From Palsa-459 sp035937595 (GTDB taxonomy: Bacteria; Actinomycetota; Acidimicrobiia; Acidimicrobiales; RAAP-2), in NCBI GenBank assembly GCA_035937595.1, contig DASZHS010000068.1, positions 1 through 64,000 of the forward strand: a stretch of 64,000 bases of DNA, given 5' to 3'. Positions 48,637 through 57,694 of this stretch are shown piece after piece (positions within the stretch are counted from its first letter, which is position 1; each line of letters opens with the position of its first letter). The notes beneath the pieces are model-generated. The model was not told the origin of the DNA. It saw only the letters and a program-made list of their open reading frames with translations, and made no database searches. Position numbers and translations under genes: made by a program.

Positions 48637-51179
48637 GGGGGCGCGGCGTCGCGCTCACGACCTCGAGCCGCGACGCGGTCGGGGCCGTGCTCGCCATCGC
48701 GTGCGTGCTGCTCGTGACCCTGTGGGCGCTGCACCCCTCGCTCCTCGTCGCGAGCACGCTCACCGCCGGCGGCGACACCGGTGCGCACGTCGCCCTGCCG
48801 TGGTTCCTGCGGACCCAGCTGCTGTCCCACGGCCAGCTCACGGGGTGGTACCCGGGGTGGTTCGACGGCTTCCCGCTCTACACCTACTACTTCGTCCTCT
48901 CCGACCTCCTCGCCGCGCTCGGGTCCTACGTCCTGCCCTACACGATCGCCTTCAAGCTGACGACGATCCTCGGCTCGCTGCTGCTCCCGGGCTGCGCCTA
49001 CGTCCTCGGCCGCTGCTTCAAGCTCCGCGCGCCGGTCCCGGCGTGCCTCGCCGCGGCCACGCTGCCGTTCCTCTTCGAGACGTCCTTCACGATCTCGGGC
49101 GGCAACCTGTTCTCGACCCTCGCCGGGGAGTACGCCTTCAGCCTCGCGCTCGCGATCTCGCTCGTGGCCATCGGCCTCTTCGCGCGGGGGCTGCGCACCG
49201 GCCGCGGGGTCGTCGTGAGCGCCGTCGCGCTCTCGGTCACCCTCGCGGCGCACGTGCTGCCCTGGCTCTGGGCGCTGGTCGGGATCGTGGTCCTCGTCGG
49301 GATCGACCTCCTGCCGGCACGCGTCGGGTTCGGTGACCCGGTGCCGGCCGACGCGGCGGCGCCGAGGTCCGTCGTCGTTCGCTTCGCGCTCGCCGCGGGG
49401 CTCCTGAGCGCGGCGCTGTCGGCGTGGTGGCTGCTGCCGTGGGTGACGAGCCAGTCCTACGCGACGTCCATGGGCTACGTGAACGACGGGGTCGGCGGCC
49501 AGCCGACCTTCGCCCACCAGCTGTTCCCGACGGGCGACCGCGCGATGCTCGCCGTCGCCCTCGTCGGGCTCGCCGTCGCCTGGGCGCAGCGGTCGCGGTT
49601 CGCCGTGTGGCTCACGACGCTGACGGCGCTCTCCGGGGCGGCCTACGTCCTCGACCCCCAGGGCTCCCTGTGGGACGAGCGGCTGCTCCCGTTCTGGTTC
49701 TTCGGGGGCTGGCTCACCTGCGGGTGGCTGTTCGGGGTGGCCGCCGCTGCCGCGCTGCGGCGCTACCGCCAGCGGGCCACGGAGCGCTGGATCGCCGACG
49801 TCCACGCGGGCCGGCGGCCGCGCCGGGTGCGCCGGCCGCTCCCCACCGGGTGGCCGGCCGCGATCAGCGGCGCGGTCGCCGCCGGGCTCCTCGCGATGGT
49901 CGTGGTGCTGCCGCCGATGACGTCGCTCGTGCCGCGGTCGGTGCTGAGCGCGATCGGCATCACCCCGGGCGCGAACGAGGTCCCCGTGTGGGCCGCCTAC
50001 AACTACACGGGCTACCAGGGGGTCGCGGGCTGGGCGTCGTACGACAAGGACTGGCGCGAGTACCACGCCATCGTCCAGATGATGGCGCGCGCCGGCAGGG
50101 CGCACGGCTGCGGCCAGTCGATGTGGGAGTACGACCCGTCCGAGACGGACTTCGGGACCACCGAGTCGCTGATGCTGCTGCCGTACTGGACGGACAACTG
50201 CATCGGCTCGATGGAGGGCGGGCTGTTCGAGTCCTCGGCGACGACGCCCTACCACTTCCTCAACCAGGCCGAGCTGTCCGTGTCGCCCTCGGACCCGATG
50301 GTGGGCCTGCCCTACGGCCCGTTCGGCTCACCCGACGTCGCGCTCGGGCTGCGCCACCTCCAGCTGCTGGGGGTCCGCTACTTCCTCGCCTACACGCCCT
50401 CGATCGTGCGCGCCGCGCTCAAGAGCCACCTCGTGACCCCGATCGCGACGACCGGTCCGTGGACGTTCAAGCGCACGACGCGCACGTGGCACCTCTTCGT
50501 GGTCCGCGACGCGCCGGTCGTCACCGGGCTCGCCAACCTTCCGAACGTGGTCGAGGGGATCGGCTCACGCCTGGCCTGGCTGCACGCGAACGTCGCGTGG
50601 TGGGACACGCCGAGAGCCTGGGACGTCTACCTCGCCCAGAGCGGCCCGCCGACGTGGCCGCGCGTCGCCGCATCGTGCCCGACACGCCGGACCACCCGGT
50701 CCACCACGACCACCGTGTCGCCCCCGACGACGGGGCGGTCGTCGACCTCGACGACCCCCCCGTCGAGCGCGCCACCGGCGACGGCCGGCCCCGCCTCGAC
50801 CACGTCGCTTCCCAACGCAACCGGCGTCACGTCCCACTGCGCGACGGTCCACGTCGCGATGCGGCCGGTGACCGTGCGCGACGTCCACGTCGGGGTGTCG
50901 CAGCTCAGCTTCCGAGTGAGCCGTGTGGGCGTGCCCGTCGTCGTCCGCGTGAGCTACTACCCGCGCTGGAAGGCGAGTGGCGCGACGGGGCCTTGGCGGG
51001 TGAGCCCCAACCTCATGGTCGTGGTCCCGACCTCGCACCTCGTGACGCTCCGCTACGGCACCTCGCTCGCGAACGAGCTCGGCGTCGACGTGACGCTCGG
51101 TGCGGTCGCCGTGGCGATCGGCTGCCTCGTGATCGGGCGACGACGAGCGGCAGGTCGCGCGAACGTAACCGCTGAATAA
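48633..51179 (+). CDS. Large polytopic membrane protein with YfhO/GT-C-like topology
   Basis: An 848-residue protein. It opens with a helix (VGAVLAIACVLLVTLWAL), then TAGGDTGAHVALPWFLRTQLL and WYPGWFDGFPLYTYYFVL, a GT-C-like lumenal loop containing acidic GGD, followed by about ten helices. A large ectodomain (NEVPVWAAYNYTGYQGVAGW onward) is interrupted by a Thr/Ser/Pro-rich linker (about residues 680-730), then a final helix near the C-terminus. Homologues are called 6-pyruvoyl-tetrahydropterin-synthase-related membrane proteins, a name without functional meaning. I infer a lipid-linked glycosyltransferase. Confidence 0.7.
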   Translation: MRGRGVALTTSSRDAVGAVLAIACVLLVTLWALHPSLLVASTLTAGGDTGAHVALPWFLRTQLLSHGQLTGWYPGWFDGFPLYTYYFVLSDLLAALGSYVLPYTIAFKLTTILGSLLLPGCAYVLGRCFKLRAPVPACLAAATLPFLFETSFTISGGNLFSTLAGEYAFSLALAISLVAIGLFARGLRTGRGVVVSAVALSVTLAAHVLPWLWALVGIVVLVGIDLLPARVGFGDPVPADAAAPRSVVVRFALAAGLLSAALSAWWLLPWVTSQSYATSMGYVNDGVGGQPTFAHQLFPTGDRAMLAVALVGLAVAWAQRSRFAVWLTTLTALSGAAYVLDPQGSLWDERLLPFWFFGGWLTCGWLFGVAAAAALRRYRQRATERWIADVHAGRRPRRVRRPLPTGWPAAISGAVAAGLLAMVVVLPPMTSLVPRSVLSAIGITPGANEVPVWAAYNYTGYQGVAGWASYDKDWREYHAIVQMMARAGRAHGCGQSMWEYDPSETDFGTTESLMLLPYWTDNCIGSMEGGLFESSATTPYHFLNQAELSVSPSDPMVGLPYGPFGSPDVALGLRHLQLLGVRYFLAYTPSIVRAALKSHLVTPIATTGPWTFKRTTRTWHLFVVRDAPVVTGLANLPNVVEGIGSRLAWLHANVAWWDTPRAWDVYLAQSGPPTWPRVAASCPTRRTTRSTTTTVSPPTTGRSSTSTTPPSSAPPATAGPASTTSLPNATGVTSHCATVHVAMRPVTVRDVHVGVSQLSFRVSRVGVPVVVRVSYYPRWKASGATGPWRVSPNLMVVVPTSHLVTLRYGTSLANELGVDVTLGAVAVAIGCLVIGRRRAAGRANVTAE

Positions 51180-51196
51180 CCTTCCGGCCCAATCGA

Positions 51197-51247
51197 GATC
51201 ACTTGAAGTTCATCTGAGGGACACGGTGGGGTCGGGGCGAGTTCATC
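51197..51247 (+). promoter_or_regulatory. PHO box upstream of pstS
   Basis: Two exact GTTCATC heptamers at 51208-51214 and 51241-51247 are 33 nt apart, i.e. three 11-nt helical turns. Weaker units lie in phase: GATCACT at 51197, GGACACG at 51219 and GGTCGGG at 51230. This resembles the actinobacterial PhoP box (direct GTTCACC repeats every 11 nt). The last unit ends 9 nt before the -10, the place for an activator. Confidence 0.7.
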
Positions 51248-51256
51248 GGCCTTTCG

Positions 51257-51262
51257 TACCTT
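51257..51262 (+). promoter_or_regulatory. -10 element TACCTT of pstSCAB
   Basis: TACCTT just downstream of the PHO box implies transcription start near 51269 and a 100-nt leader ending with GGAGG (51356-51360). Confidence 0.5.
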
Positions 51263-51371
51263 CGTGCCCGGTGGCGGAGTCAACGGAGAGATCCCCGGGG
51301 TCTGTTCCTGCGCGTCCGTGCCCGGAGACCACAGAGTTCCCACACCCACCCTCACGGAGGTAGACAGACAC

Positions 51372-52607
51372 ATGAGACTCACGTTCCGTCGTGCAGCCAC
51401 GGCAACCGCCGTCGTTGGCGCGACCTTTGCGCTGGCCGCAGGGCCGGCGTTCGCTGCGGTGGCCGCCCACTCGGGCGACCCCTATCTGCCGACGGACACC
51501 ACGTCCCCAGCGGCGACCATCAGCGGTGCGGGCTCGTCGTTCGCGGCCCCGCTCCAGAACACCGCAATTCCCGCCTACTCGGCACGCAACGGCAACGCGA
51601 CGATCAACGCGTACCAGGCGGTCGGCTCGGGCACCGGTGAGGCCGACATCATCAAGGCCGGCAGCACGGGGATCAACTGGGGCGGCACGGACGTCCCGAT
51701 GGGCACGGCGGACATCGCCAAGAACTGCAGCTCGGGCTGCCCGGCGATCACCGAGTTCGTGCAGGTCCCGATCGGCCTCGGCGGCGTGGGCATCAGCTAC
51801 AACGTCCCCGGCGTGAAGACCGGGCTGCACCTCAACGCCACGATCCTGGCCGACATCTACAACGGCGTGATCACGAAGTGGAACGCCCCGCAGATCAAGA
51901 AGCTCAACCCCAAGTTCAAGCTCCCGGCCGCGAACATCATCCCGGTGTTCCGCTCTGACTCCTCGGGGACGTCGTACATCTTCACGAACTTCCTGCAGGT
52001 GGCGACGAAGAGCACCACGAGCTCCGGCGTGTGGCCCTATGCTCCGACGAAGAACGAGATCAACACCTACGCCCACACGCCCTCCTACGGCGTCGCGGCG
52101 GCCCACAACGGTGGTGTTGCCTCGGCGATCGCCAACACGAAGGACTCGATCGGCTACGTCGAGTACAGCTACATCCTGCTCAACAAGAAGCTGGCCGGCT
52201 CGGTCGCGGCTATCCAGAATGGCAAGGGGATCTACCAGTCCCCGACCGTCGGTGGGATCGCCGCGGACGCTGCGCTGTTCCCGCACGTGAACTCGACCAC
52301 CTTCGCCATCGTCTTCGGGAAGGGCAAGACGGCGTACCCGATCTGCGGCTACACCTGGGCGGTCGTGTGGAGGCTGCAGAACGCTTCCCACACCAACACC
52401 GCGAACAACACCGTCGCGGCTGCCACGGGCACGCTGCTCGTCAAGTACCTCGACTGGCTGGCGCACTCCGGCACCTCCAGCACGGGCAAGGCAGGCCAGG
52501 ACATCGCGGCGCTCGACGGGTACGTCCCGCTGCCGAAGAACATCCAGGCGCTCGCCACGCGAACGCTCGTGACGGTCGTCGGTTCCGCCAACCAGAAGCT
52601 GATCTAG
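51372..52607 (+). CDS. pstS: Phosphate-binding protein PstS
   Basis: A 411-residue periplasmic-type binding protein. After a signal peptide (FRRAATATAVVGATFALAAGPAFA), ATISGAGSSFAAPLQNTAIPAY, YQAVGSGTGEADIIKAG, NWGGTDVPM and FRSDSSGTSYIFTNFL provide the phosphate-binding Ser/Asp/Arg loops. Cleavage is probably after AFA by signal peptidase I; there is no lipobox cysteine, unlike most Gram-positive PstS. It starts the pst operon under PHO-box control. Confidence 0.93.
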   Translation: MRLTFRRAATATAVVGATFALAAGPAFAAVAAHSGDPYLPTDTTSPAATISGAGSSFAAPLQNTAIPAYSARNGNATINAYQAVGSGTGEADIIKAGSTGINWGGTDVPMGTADIAKNCSSGCPAITEFVQVPIGLGGVGISYNVPGVKTGLHLNATILADIYNGVITKWNAPQIKKLNPKFKLPAANIIPVFRSDSSGTSYIFTNFLQVATKSTTSSGVWPYAPTKNEINTYAHTPSYGVAAAHNGGVASAIANTKDSIGYVEYSYILLNKKLAGSVAAIQNGKGIYQSPTVGGIAADAALFPHVNSTTFAIVFGKGKTAYPICGYTWAVVWRLQNASHTNTANNTVAAATGTLLVKYLDWLAHSGTSSTGKAGQDIAALDGYVPLPKNIQALATRTLVTVVGSANQKLI

Positions 52608-52637
52608 GAACCGTGAGGAAGTAGTAGACAACGCGGC

Positions 52638-53624
52638 ATGCCAGAGGCGATCGACACCGTCGAACCGACGGCTGCCGCAGCACCGAAGGACCGGGCGTCG
52701 GGGGCGAGACGAGCCCCCGTCGCCCGGTCCGATCGTGCGTACTGGGCCACGCTCTACGGGACGACGGCGATCTTCGTCGTCATCTGCGTGGCCTTCCTCG
52801 TCACGCTGATCTGGAACTCGGTCCCGGCGTGGCGCTTCTCGGGGCTCGGGCTGATCACCGGCACCAAGTGGGATCCGCAGAACAGCTCGTACGGCGGGCT
52901 CCCGCTCATCGTCGGCACGCTCGAGACGGCCGCCATCGCGCTCGTCCTCGCGGTCCCGATCGGCATCACCGCCGCGGTCTCGATCGTCCACCTCGTGCCG
53001 TCCCGGCTCCGCACCCCCCTCTCATCGTTCGTGGAGCTGCTCGCCGCCGTGCCGAGCGTCGTCTACGGGATGGTCGGTGTGCTCGTGATGGCGCCGAAGT
53101 TCCAGGGCGACGTGCTGCCGTGGCTCCAGCACGTGACGGGCAACTTCTTCTTGTTCTCGGGGACCGTCTCTGGCTACTCGGTCCTGCTCGCCGGCACGGT
53201 CCTCACGATCATGGTGCTGCCCACGATCGTCGCCCTCTCACGGGACGCGATCGCGACCGTGCCCCATGATCAGGTCGAGGGCGCGCTCTCGGTCGGCGCG
53301 ACCAAGTGGCAGACCCTCCGCAAGGTGGTCGTGCCCGGGGCCAGGGTGGGGATCACCGGGGCGGTGACGCTGGCCGCGGCGCGTGCCCTCGGCGAGACGA
53401 TCGCCGTCGCGATGGTGATCGGCGGCAACGTCCACCTGAGCCGGTCCCTCGCCCAGGGCGGCACCACGATCGCCGCGCAGATCGCCCAGTCGTTCGACGG
53501 TGCCACCGCGCTCACCATCTCGAACCTCTTCGCCCTCTCGGTCATCCTCATCGCGATCACCGCGTCGGTGAACCTCCTCGGGCGCCGGCTGCTGCACCGT
53601 GCGAATCGCGGGGCGATGCTGTGA
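52638..53624 (+). CDS. pstC: Phosphate ABC transporter permease PstC
   Basis: A 328-residue permease with six helices and the inner-membrane coupling motif (VEGALSVGATKWQTLRKVVVPGARVGITGAV). LLAAVPSVVYGMVGV and ARALGETIAVAMVIGG are PstC-specific. A Pro/Ala-rich cytosolic N-terminus precedes the first helix. GAGGAAG lies about 16 nt upstream of the ATG, somewhat far. Confidence 0.94.
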   Translation: MPEAIDTVEPTAAAAPKDRASGARRAPVARSDRAYWATLYGTTAIFVVICVAFLVTLIWNSVPAWRFSGLGLITGTKWDPQNSSYGGLPLIVGTLETAAIALVLAVPIGITAAVSIVHLVPSRLRTPLSSFVELLAAVPSVVYGMVGVLVMAPKFQGDVLPWLQHVTGNFFLFSGTVSGYSVLLAGTVLTIMVLPTIVALSRDAIATVPHDQVEGALSVGATKWQTLRKVVVPGARVGITGAVTLAAARALGETIAVAMVIGGNVHLSRSLAQGGTTIAAQIAQSFDGATALTISNLFALSVILIAITASVNLLGRRLLHRANRGAML

Positions 53625-54547
53625 GCGTCTCCACGCTGCCGGCCGACCCGATCCTCGAGCGCCGCGCCCTCGTCCAGTCCACCGCGCGCCGATCGTTCGC
53701 CCGGCGGACGCTCGTCTCAAAGGTGATGCTCGGCGTGTGCGGCGTGACGCTCGCGTTCTGCGTCGCCATCCTCGTCTGGATCATCTACCTCCTGATCTCG
53801 AACGGCGTGCAGTGGATCAGCGTCAACTACCTGACGCAGGACCCGTCGACGCCGACGGTGCTGCAGCCGAACAACGTCGGCGGCATCAAGAACGCGATCG
53901 TCGGCTCGATCGTGATCGACGGCCTCGCCATCGTGATGGCGGTCCCCATCGGCATCGTGGCGGGACTGCTGCTCGCCGAGGCCGACAACGCCTTCGTGAA
54001 CGCGATCCGGACCACGACCGAGGTGATGACGGGGCTGCCGTCGATCCTGCTCGGCGTCTTCGTCTACGAGATCCTGGTCATCAAGTACAAGCTCGGCTTC
54101 TCGGGGATCGCCGGCAGCGTGGCCCTCGCGATCCTCATGATCCCCATCATCATGAAGGCGTCAGAGGTCGCCGTTCGCAGTGTGCCAAGCTCGCTCAAGG
54201 AGGCCGGGCTCTCGCTCGGTCTGTCAAAGGGGCGGGTCTCGCGGCGGATCGTCGTGCCGACGGCGACGCCGGGGCTCCTCACCGCGGCCCTCCTCGCCAC
54301 CTCCCGCGCGGTCGGGGAGACCGCGCCGCTCCTCTGGCTGATCGGCGCCACCTACACGACGTCGTGGGACCCCTTCAAAGAGCAGTCGGCGCTCCCGATC
54401 TCGATCTACCAGGCGTTCCTCAACGGCATCTCACCGCAGCTCCAGCAGTCCGCGTGGGGAACGGCGCTCGTGCTCGTGACTGTCGTACTATTTCTGAATC
54501 TCGGAAGCCGCCTCGCCGCGGCCTACTCACAACGCGAAAGGCGGTAG
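53621..54547 (+). CDS. pstA: Phosphate ABC transporter permease PstA
   Basis: A 308-residue permease pairing with PstC: GGIKNAIVGSIVIDGLAIVMAVPIGIVAGLLLAE, EVMTGLPSILLGVFVYEI, LKEAGLSLGLSKGRVSRRIVVPTATPG (coupling helix) and SRAVGETAPLLWLIGA. GTG start overlaps pstC by 4 nt. Near its 3' end several codons (GTA CTA TTT CTG AAT) break the high-GC usage; they contain a TACTAT hexamer. Confidence 0.94.
   Translation: MSVSTLPADPILERRALVQSTARRSFARRTLVSKVMLGVCGVTLAFCVAILVWIIYLLISNGVQWISVNYLTQDPSTPTVLQPNNVGGIKNAIVGSIVIDGLAIVMAVPIGIVAGLLLAEADNAFVNAIRTTTEVMTGLPSILLGVFVYEILVIKYKLGFSGIAGSVALAILMIPIIMKASEVAVRSVPSSLKEAGLSLGLSKGRVSRRIVVPTATPGLLTAALLATSRAVGETAPLLWLIGATYTTSWDPFKEQSALPISIYQAFLNGISPQLQQSAWGTALVLVTVVLFLNLGSRLAAAYSQRERR
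54486..54491 (+). promoter_or_regulatory. Possible internal promoter (TACTAT) within pstA for pstB
   Basis: TACTAT falls in a short AT-rich run of otherwise GC-rich codons, 58 nt before the pstB start. A -35 box is not evident. Confidence 0.35.
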
Positions 54548-54549
54548 CG

Positions 54550-55395
54550 GTGGACTCCGCGATCACGGTTCCGGCGCCAGACGGCGTGCTGACCGATGAG
54601 CCGATCGAGGACCCGAGGTCGGGACCGATCGCCATGCACCTCCGGGATGTGTCGGTCTCCTTCAACAACCGCCTTGCGGTGCGCGACGTCACCTTTGAGG
54701 TCCCCGACAACAAGGTCACGGCGCTCATCGGGCCCTCGGGCTCGGGCAAGACGACCCTGCTCCGCGCGCTCAACCGCCTGCACGACCTCACGAAGGGCGC
54801 CAAGGTGCAGGGCGAGATCCTGCTCGGCGACACCGACCTCTACGGCAAGGGGATGCACCCCACCCTGATCCGCACGCGCGTCGGGATGGTCTTCCAGCGG
54901 CCGAACCCGTTCCCGACGATGTCGATCTACGACAACGTGGTGTCGGGCCTGCGGTTCAACGGCATCCACAAGAAGAACGTCCTCAACGAGGCGGCCGAGT
55001 CCGCCCTGATCGGCGCCGCCCTGTGGGATCGGGTGAAGGACCGCCTGAAGGCGCACGCCTCCACCCTGTCGGGCGGCGAGCAGCAGCGGCTCTGCATCGC
55101 ACGCGCGCTCGCCGTCGAGCCCGAGGTCCTCCTCATGGACGAGCCGACCTCCGCACTGGACCCGATCTCCACCCAGCGCATCGAGGAGCTCATGAGCGAG
55201 CTCAAGAACCGCGTCACGGTGATCATCGTCACCCACAACATGCAGCAGGCGGCGCGCGTCTCGGACCTCTGCGTGTTCCTGCTCATGGGCCAGGACGGGG
55301 CCGGCGAGCAGATCGAGGTGGCGCCGACACGCAAGCTGTTCACCGAGCCCGACGACCCGAGGACGCTCGACTACATCCACGGTCGCTTCGGCTAG
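54550..55395 (+). CDS. pstB: Phosphate ABC transporter ATPase PstB
   Basis: A 281-residue ATPase: ALIGPSGSGKTTLLRALNRLHD (Walker A), VFQRPNPFPTMSIYDNVVSGLRFNG (PstB-specific Q loop), TLSGGEQQRLCIARALAVEPEVLLMDEPTSALDP (signature and Walker B), VIIVTHNMQQAARVSD (H loop). GTG 54550 was chosen for the full N-terminal extension; ATG 54634 (MHLRDVSVSF) is the minimal alternative. No phoU follows. Confidence 0.94.
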   Translation: MDSAITVPAPDGVLTDEPIEDPRSGPIAMHLRDVSVSFNNRLAVRDVTFEVPDNKVTALIGPSGSGKTTLLRALNRLHDLTKGAKVQGEILLGDTDLYGKGMHPTLIRTRVGMVFQRPNPFPTMSIYDNVVSGLRFNGIHKKNVLNEAAESALIGAALWDRVKDRLKAHASTLSGGEQQRLCIARALAVEPEVLLMDEPTSALDPISTQRIEELMSELKNRVTVIIVTHNMQQAARVSDLCVFLLMGQDGAGEQIEVAPTRKLFTEPDDPRTLDYIHGRFG

Positions 55396-55420
55396 AGACC
55401 GTGCTGGCGACCGAGCGGCG

Positions 55421-55984
55421 TCACGGCCTCCGCGCCGTCACCCCGAGGGTCTGGCGGACGGCGTCGATCAGCTGGGCCCCCGTGTCCTCGACGCTCTGCA
55501 GGTCCGTCGCGAGCACGAGGTCGGGCTTGGTCGGGGGCTCGTAGGGGTCGTCCACGCCGGTCATGTGCGCCAGACCGCCCTCGCGTGCGCGTCGGTAGAG
55601 CGCCTTCGGGTCGCGCTCCTCGCAGACCGCCAGCGGCGCGGCGACGTGCACCTCCAAGAAGCCGACCCCGCGGGTGCGGTGCCGTTGGCGCACCCCGTCA
55701 CGTGCGGCACGACGCGGCGACACCAGGCTCACGATCACGACCTCACCCTGGCTCGCGAGCATCAGGGCGATCTCGCCGGCCCGGCGGACGTTCTCGTCCC
55801 GGTCCTCAGGGCCGAAGCCGAGGTCGGCGCTGATCCCGGCGCGGAGCACGTCGCCGTCGAGCGAGGTGGCCGACACACCCTCACGGAGCAGCGCGTCGAG
55901 CAGGAAGTTCCCCGACGTGGTCTTGCCGGATCCCGGCAGCCCCGTGAGCCAGACCGTCAGCCCTCGGCGCTGCTCGTCGGACAC
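55421..55984 (-). CDS. cysC: Adenylylsulfate kinase
   Basis: A 187-residue APS kinase making PAPS: WLTGLPGSGKTTSGNFLLDAL (P-loop; usual GLSGSGKS is GLPGSGKT here), SLDGDVLRAGISADLGFGPEDRDENVRRAGEIA, VSLVSPRRAARDGVR and FLEVHVAAPLAVCEERDPKALYRRAREG with TGVDDPYEPP. It starts at GTG 55984. A CATCAT hexamer 6 nt upstream is a weak version of the leaderless promoter. No sulfurylase gene is adjacent. Confidence 0.92.
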   Translation of the reverse strand: MSDEQRRGLTVWLTGLPGSGKTTSGNFLLDALLREGVSATSLDGDVLRAGISADLGFGPEDRDENVRRAGEIALMLASQGEVVIVSLVSPRRAARDGVRQRHRTRGVGFLEVHVAAPLAVCEERDPKALYRRAREGGLAHMTGVDDPYEPPTKPDLVLATDLQSVEDTGAQLIDAVRQTLGVTARRP

Positions 55985-56042
55985 CCCGACATGATGCCAC
56001 CTGCGCGTGCGCGCACCGCTCAATGTGCGGTTTGTCGGTGAG

Positions 56043-56048
56043 TAGCCT
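56043..56048 (+). promoter_or_regulatory. -10 element TAGCCT of the phosphohexomutase gene (leaderless)
   Basis: TAGCCT, 7 nt, GTG 56056. Confidence 0.5.
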
Positions 56049-56055
56049 GCACGCC

Positions 56056-57417
56056 GTGGGCCGGCTCGACGCGATCTTCAAGGCCTACGACGTGCGCGGC
56101 ACGGTGCCCGACCAGCTCGACGAGGCGACGTGCCGCGCGGTGGGGTCCGCGTTCGCGACGTTCGCCGAGGTCCCGCGGCTCGGCGTCGCGCGCGACATGC
56201 GACCCTCCGGCGAGGCCCTCGCCGCCGCCTTCGCCGACGGCGCGAGGGCCTGCGGGACCGAGGTCCTCGACCTGGGTCTGGGCTCCACCGACTTCCTCTA
56301 CTTCGCCTCGGGCCACCTCGACTGTCCCGGCGCGATGTTCACCGCGTCGCACAACCCCGCGCAGTACAACGGGATCAAGCTGTGCCTCGCGGGCGCGCGG
56401 CCCGTCGGGCTCGAGAGCGGGCTGCGCGAGGTGCAGTCCCTCACCGTCGGCTACCTCGACGACCCGGCGGCCGGGACGCCGGCCCCGCTCGAGCACCTCG
56501 ACCTCCTCGGCACGTGGGCGGACCACGTGCGGGGCTTCGTCGACGCCGCGGTGCTGCGCCCGATCCGGGTCGTGGCCGACACGGCGAACGGGATGGGCGG
56601 CCTCGTGGCGCCGCTCGTCTTCGATCCGTTGCCCTTCGAGGTCGAGTACCTCTACCGCGAGCTCGACGGGACGTTCCCCAACCACCCCGCCGACCCCATC
56701 CAGCCCGAGAACCTCGTCGACCTCCAGGCGCGGGTGCGCGCGACGGGGGCGGACGTCGGGCTCGCCTTCGACGGCGACGCGGACCGGGTGTTCCTCATCG
56801 ACGAGCACGCCGACGGCGTCTCGGGCTCGCTCACGACGGCGCTCGTCGCCTCGTCGATGCTCGCCCGGTTCCCCGGCTCGACCGTGCTCTACAACCTCAT
56901 CTGCTCGAAGGTCGTCCCCGAGACCGTGGCCGAGCTCGGCGGGGTGCCGGTCCGCACCCGCGTGGGCCACAGCTTCATCAAGCAGGTCATGGCCGAGACC
57001 GGCGCGGTCTTCGGAGGGGAGCACTCCGGGCACTACTACTACCGCGACAACTTCCGCGCGGACTCCGGCATCATCACCGCGCTGCTCGTCCTCGAGCTCA
57101 TGAGCGCGAGCGATCGCCCGCTCTCCGAGCTCGTCGCGCCGTTCCGCCGTTACGCCGATTCGGGCGAGCGCAACACGGCCGTCGCCGACCCCGCGGGCAC
57201 GGTCGAGCGGATGGCCGCCGCCCTCGAGGGCACCGGGCCCGCGCTCGACCGCCTCGACGGGCTCACCTGCGACTTCGGCGACTGGTGGTTCAACGTCCGG
57301 CCGTCCAACACCGAGCCGCTGCTGCGGCTCAACGTCGAGGCCCGCGACGCGCCGTCGCTCGCGGTGCACACCCAGACCGCGCTCGAGCTCATCGAGGCGA
57401 GCGCAGAGAGGACCTGA
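56056..57417 (+). CDS. manB: Phosphomannomutase/phosphoglucomutase
   Basis: A 453-residue alpha-D-phosphohexomutase: FKAYDVRGTVPDQLDE, ARDMRPSGEAL, MFTASHNPAQYNGIKL (active-site phosphoserine), FDGDADRVFLID (metal loop), GGEHSGHYYYRDNF (sugar specificity; GEHSGH suits mannose) and RPSNTEPLLRLNVEA (phosphate loop). It feeds GDP-mannose and thereby the sugar pyrophosphorylase at 34.7 kb. It is followed after 2 nt by the Trm112-like gene, the usual actinobacterial pairing. Confidence 0.92.
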   Translation: MGRLDAIFKAYDVRGTVPDQLDEATCRAVGSAFATFAEVPRLGVARDMRPSGEALAAAFADGARACGTEVLDLGLGSTDFLYFASGHLDCPGAMFTASHNPAQYNGIKLCLAGARPVGLESGLREVQSLTVGYLDDPAAGTPAPLEHLDLLGTWADHVRGFVDAAVLRPIRVVADTANGMGGLVAPLVFDPLPFEVEYLYRELDGTFPNHPADPIQPENLVDLQARVRATGADVGLAFDGDADRVFLIDEHADGVSGSLTTALVASSMLARFPGSTVLYNLICSKVVPETVAELGGVPVRTRVGHSFIKQVMAETGAVFGGEHSGHYYYRDNFRADSGIITALLVLELMSASDRPLSELVAPFRRYADSGERNTAVADPAGTVERMAAALEGTGPALDRLDGLTCDFGDWWFNVRPSNTEPLLRLNVEARDAPSLAVHTQTALELIEASAERT

Positions 57418-57419
57418 CG

Positions 57420-57662
57420 ATGCCGCTCCAGCCGCTCCTGCTCGAGGTGCTCGCCGACCCCGTCGACCACGGGTCGCTCCTCTACTTCGAGGACCGCGAC
57501 CTGCTCTACAACTCGCGGCGTCGCGTCGCCTACGCCGTCGAGGGCGCGATCCCGGTCATGCTGCCCGACGAGGCGCGCGAGGTCGGCGACGACGAGCACG
57601 CCCAGCTCCTCGCCGCCGCCCCGAGCGCGACCGAGACGGGCACGAGGCGCGCCGCCGGCTGA
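57420..57662 (+). CDS. Trm112-like (UPF0434) small protein
   Basis: An 80-residue protein of the Trm112/YcaR class: LLEVLADPVDHGSLLYFED, LLYNSRRRVAYAVEGAIPVMLPDEA. The zinc cysteines of classical Trm112 are absent (PVDHG instead of CP-C), as often in bacteria. It lies directly behind manB. Role unknown; it may help a methyltransferase. Confidence 0.8.
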   Translation: MPLQPLLLEVLADPVDHGSLLYFEDRDLLYNSRRRVAYAVEGAIPVMLPDEAREVGDDEHAQLLAAAPSATETGTRRAAG

Positions 57663-57694
57663 CGCCGTCGGCTGACGGAGACCCGGGCCACGGC

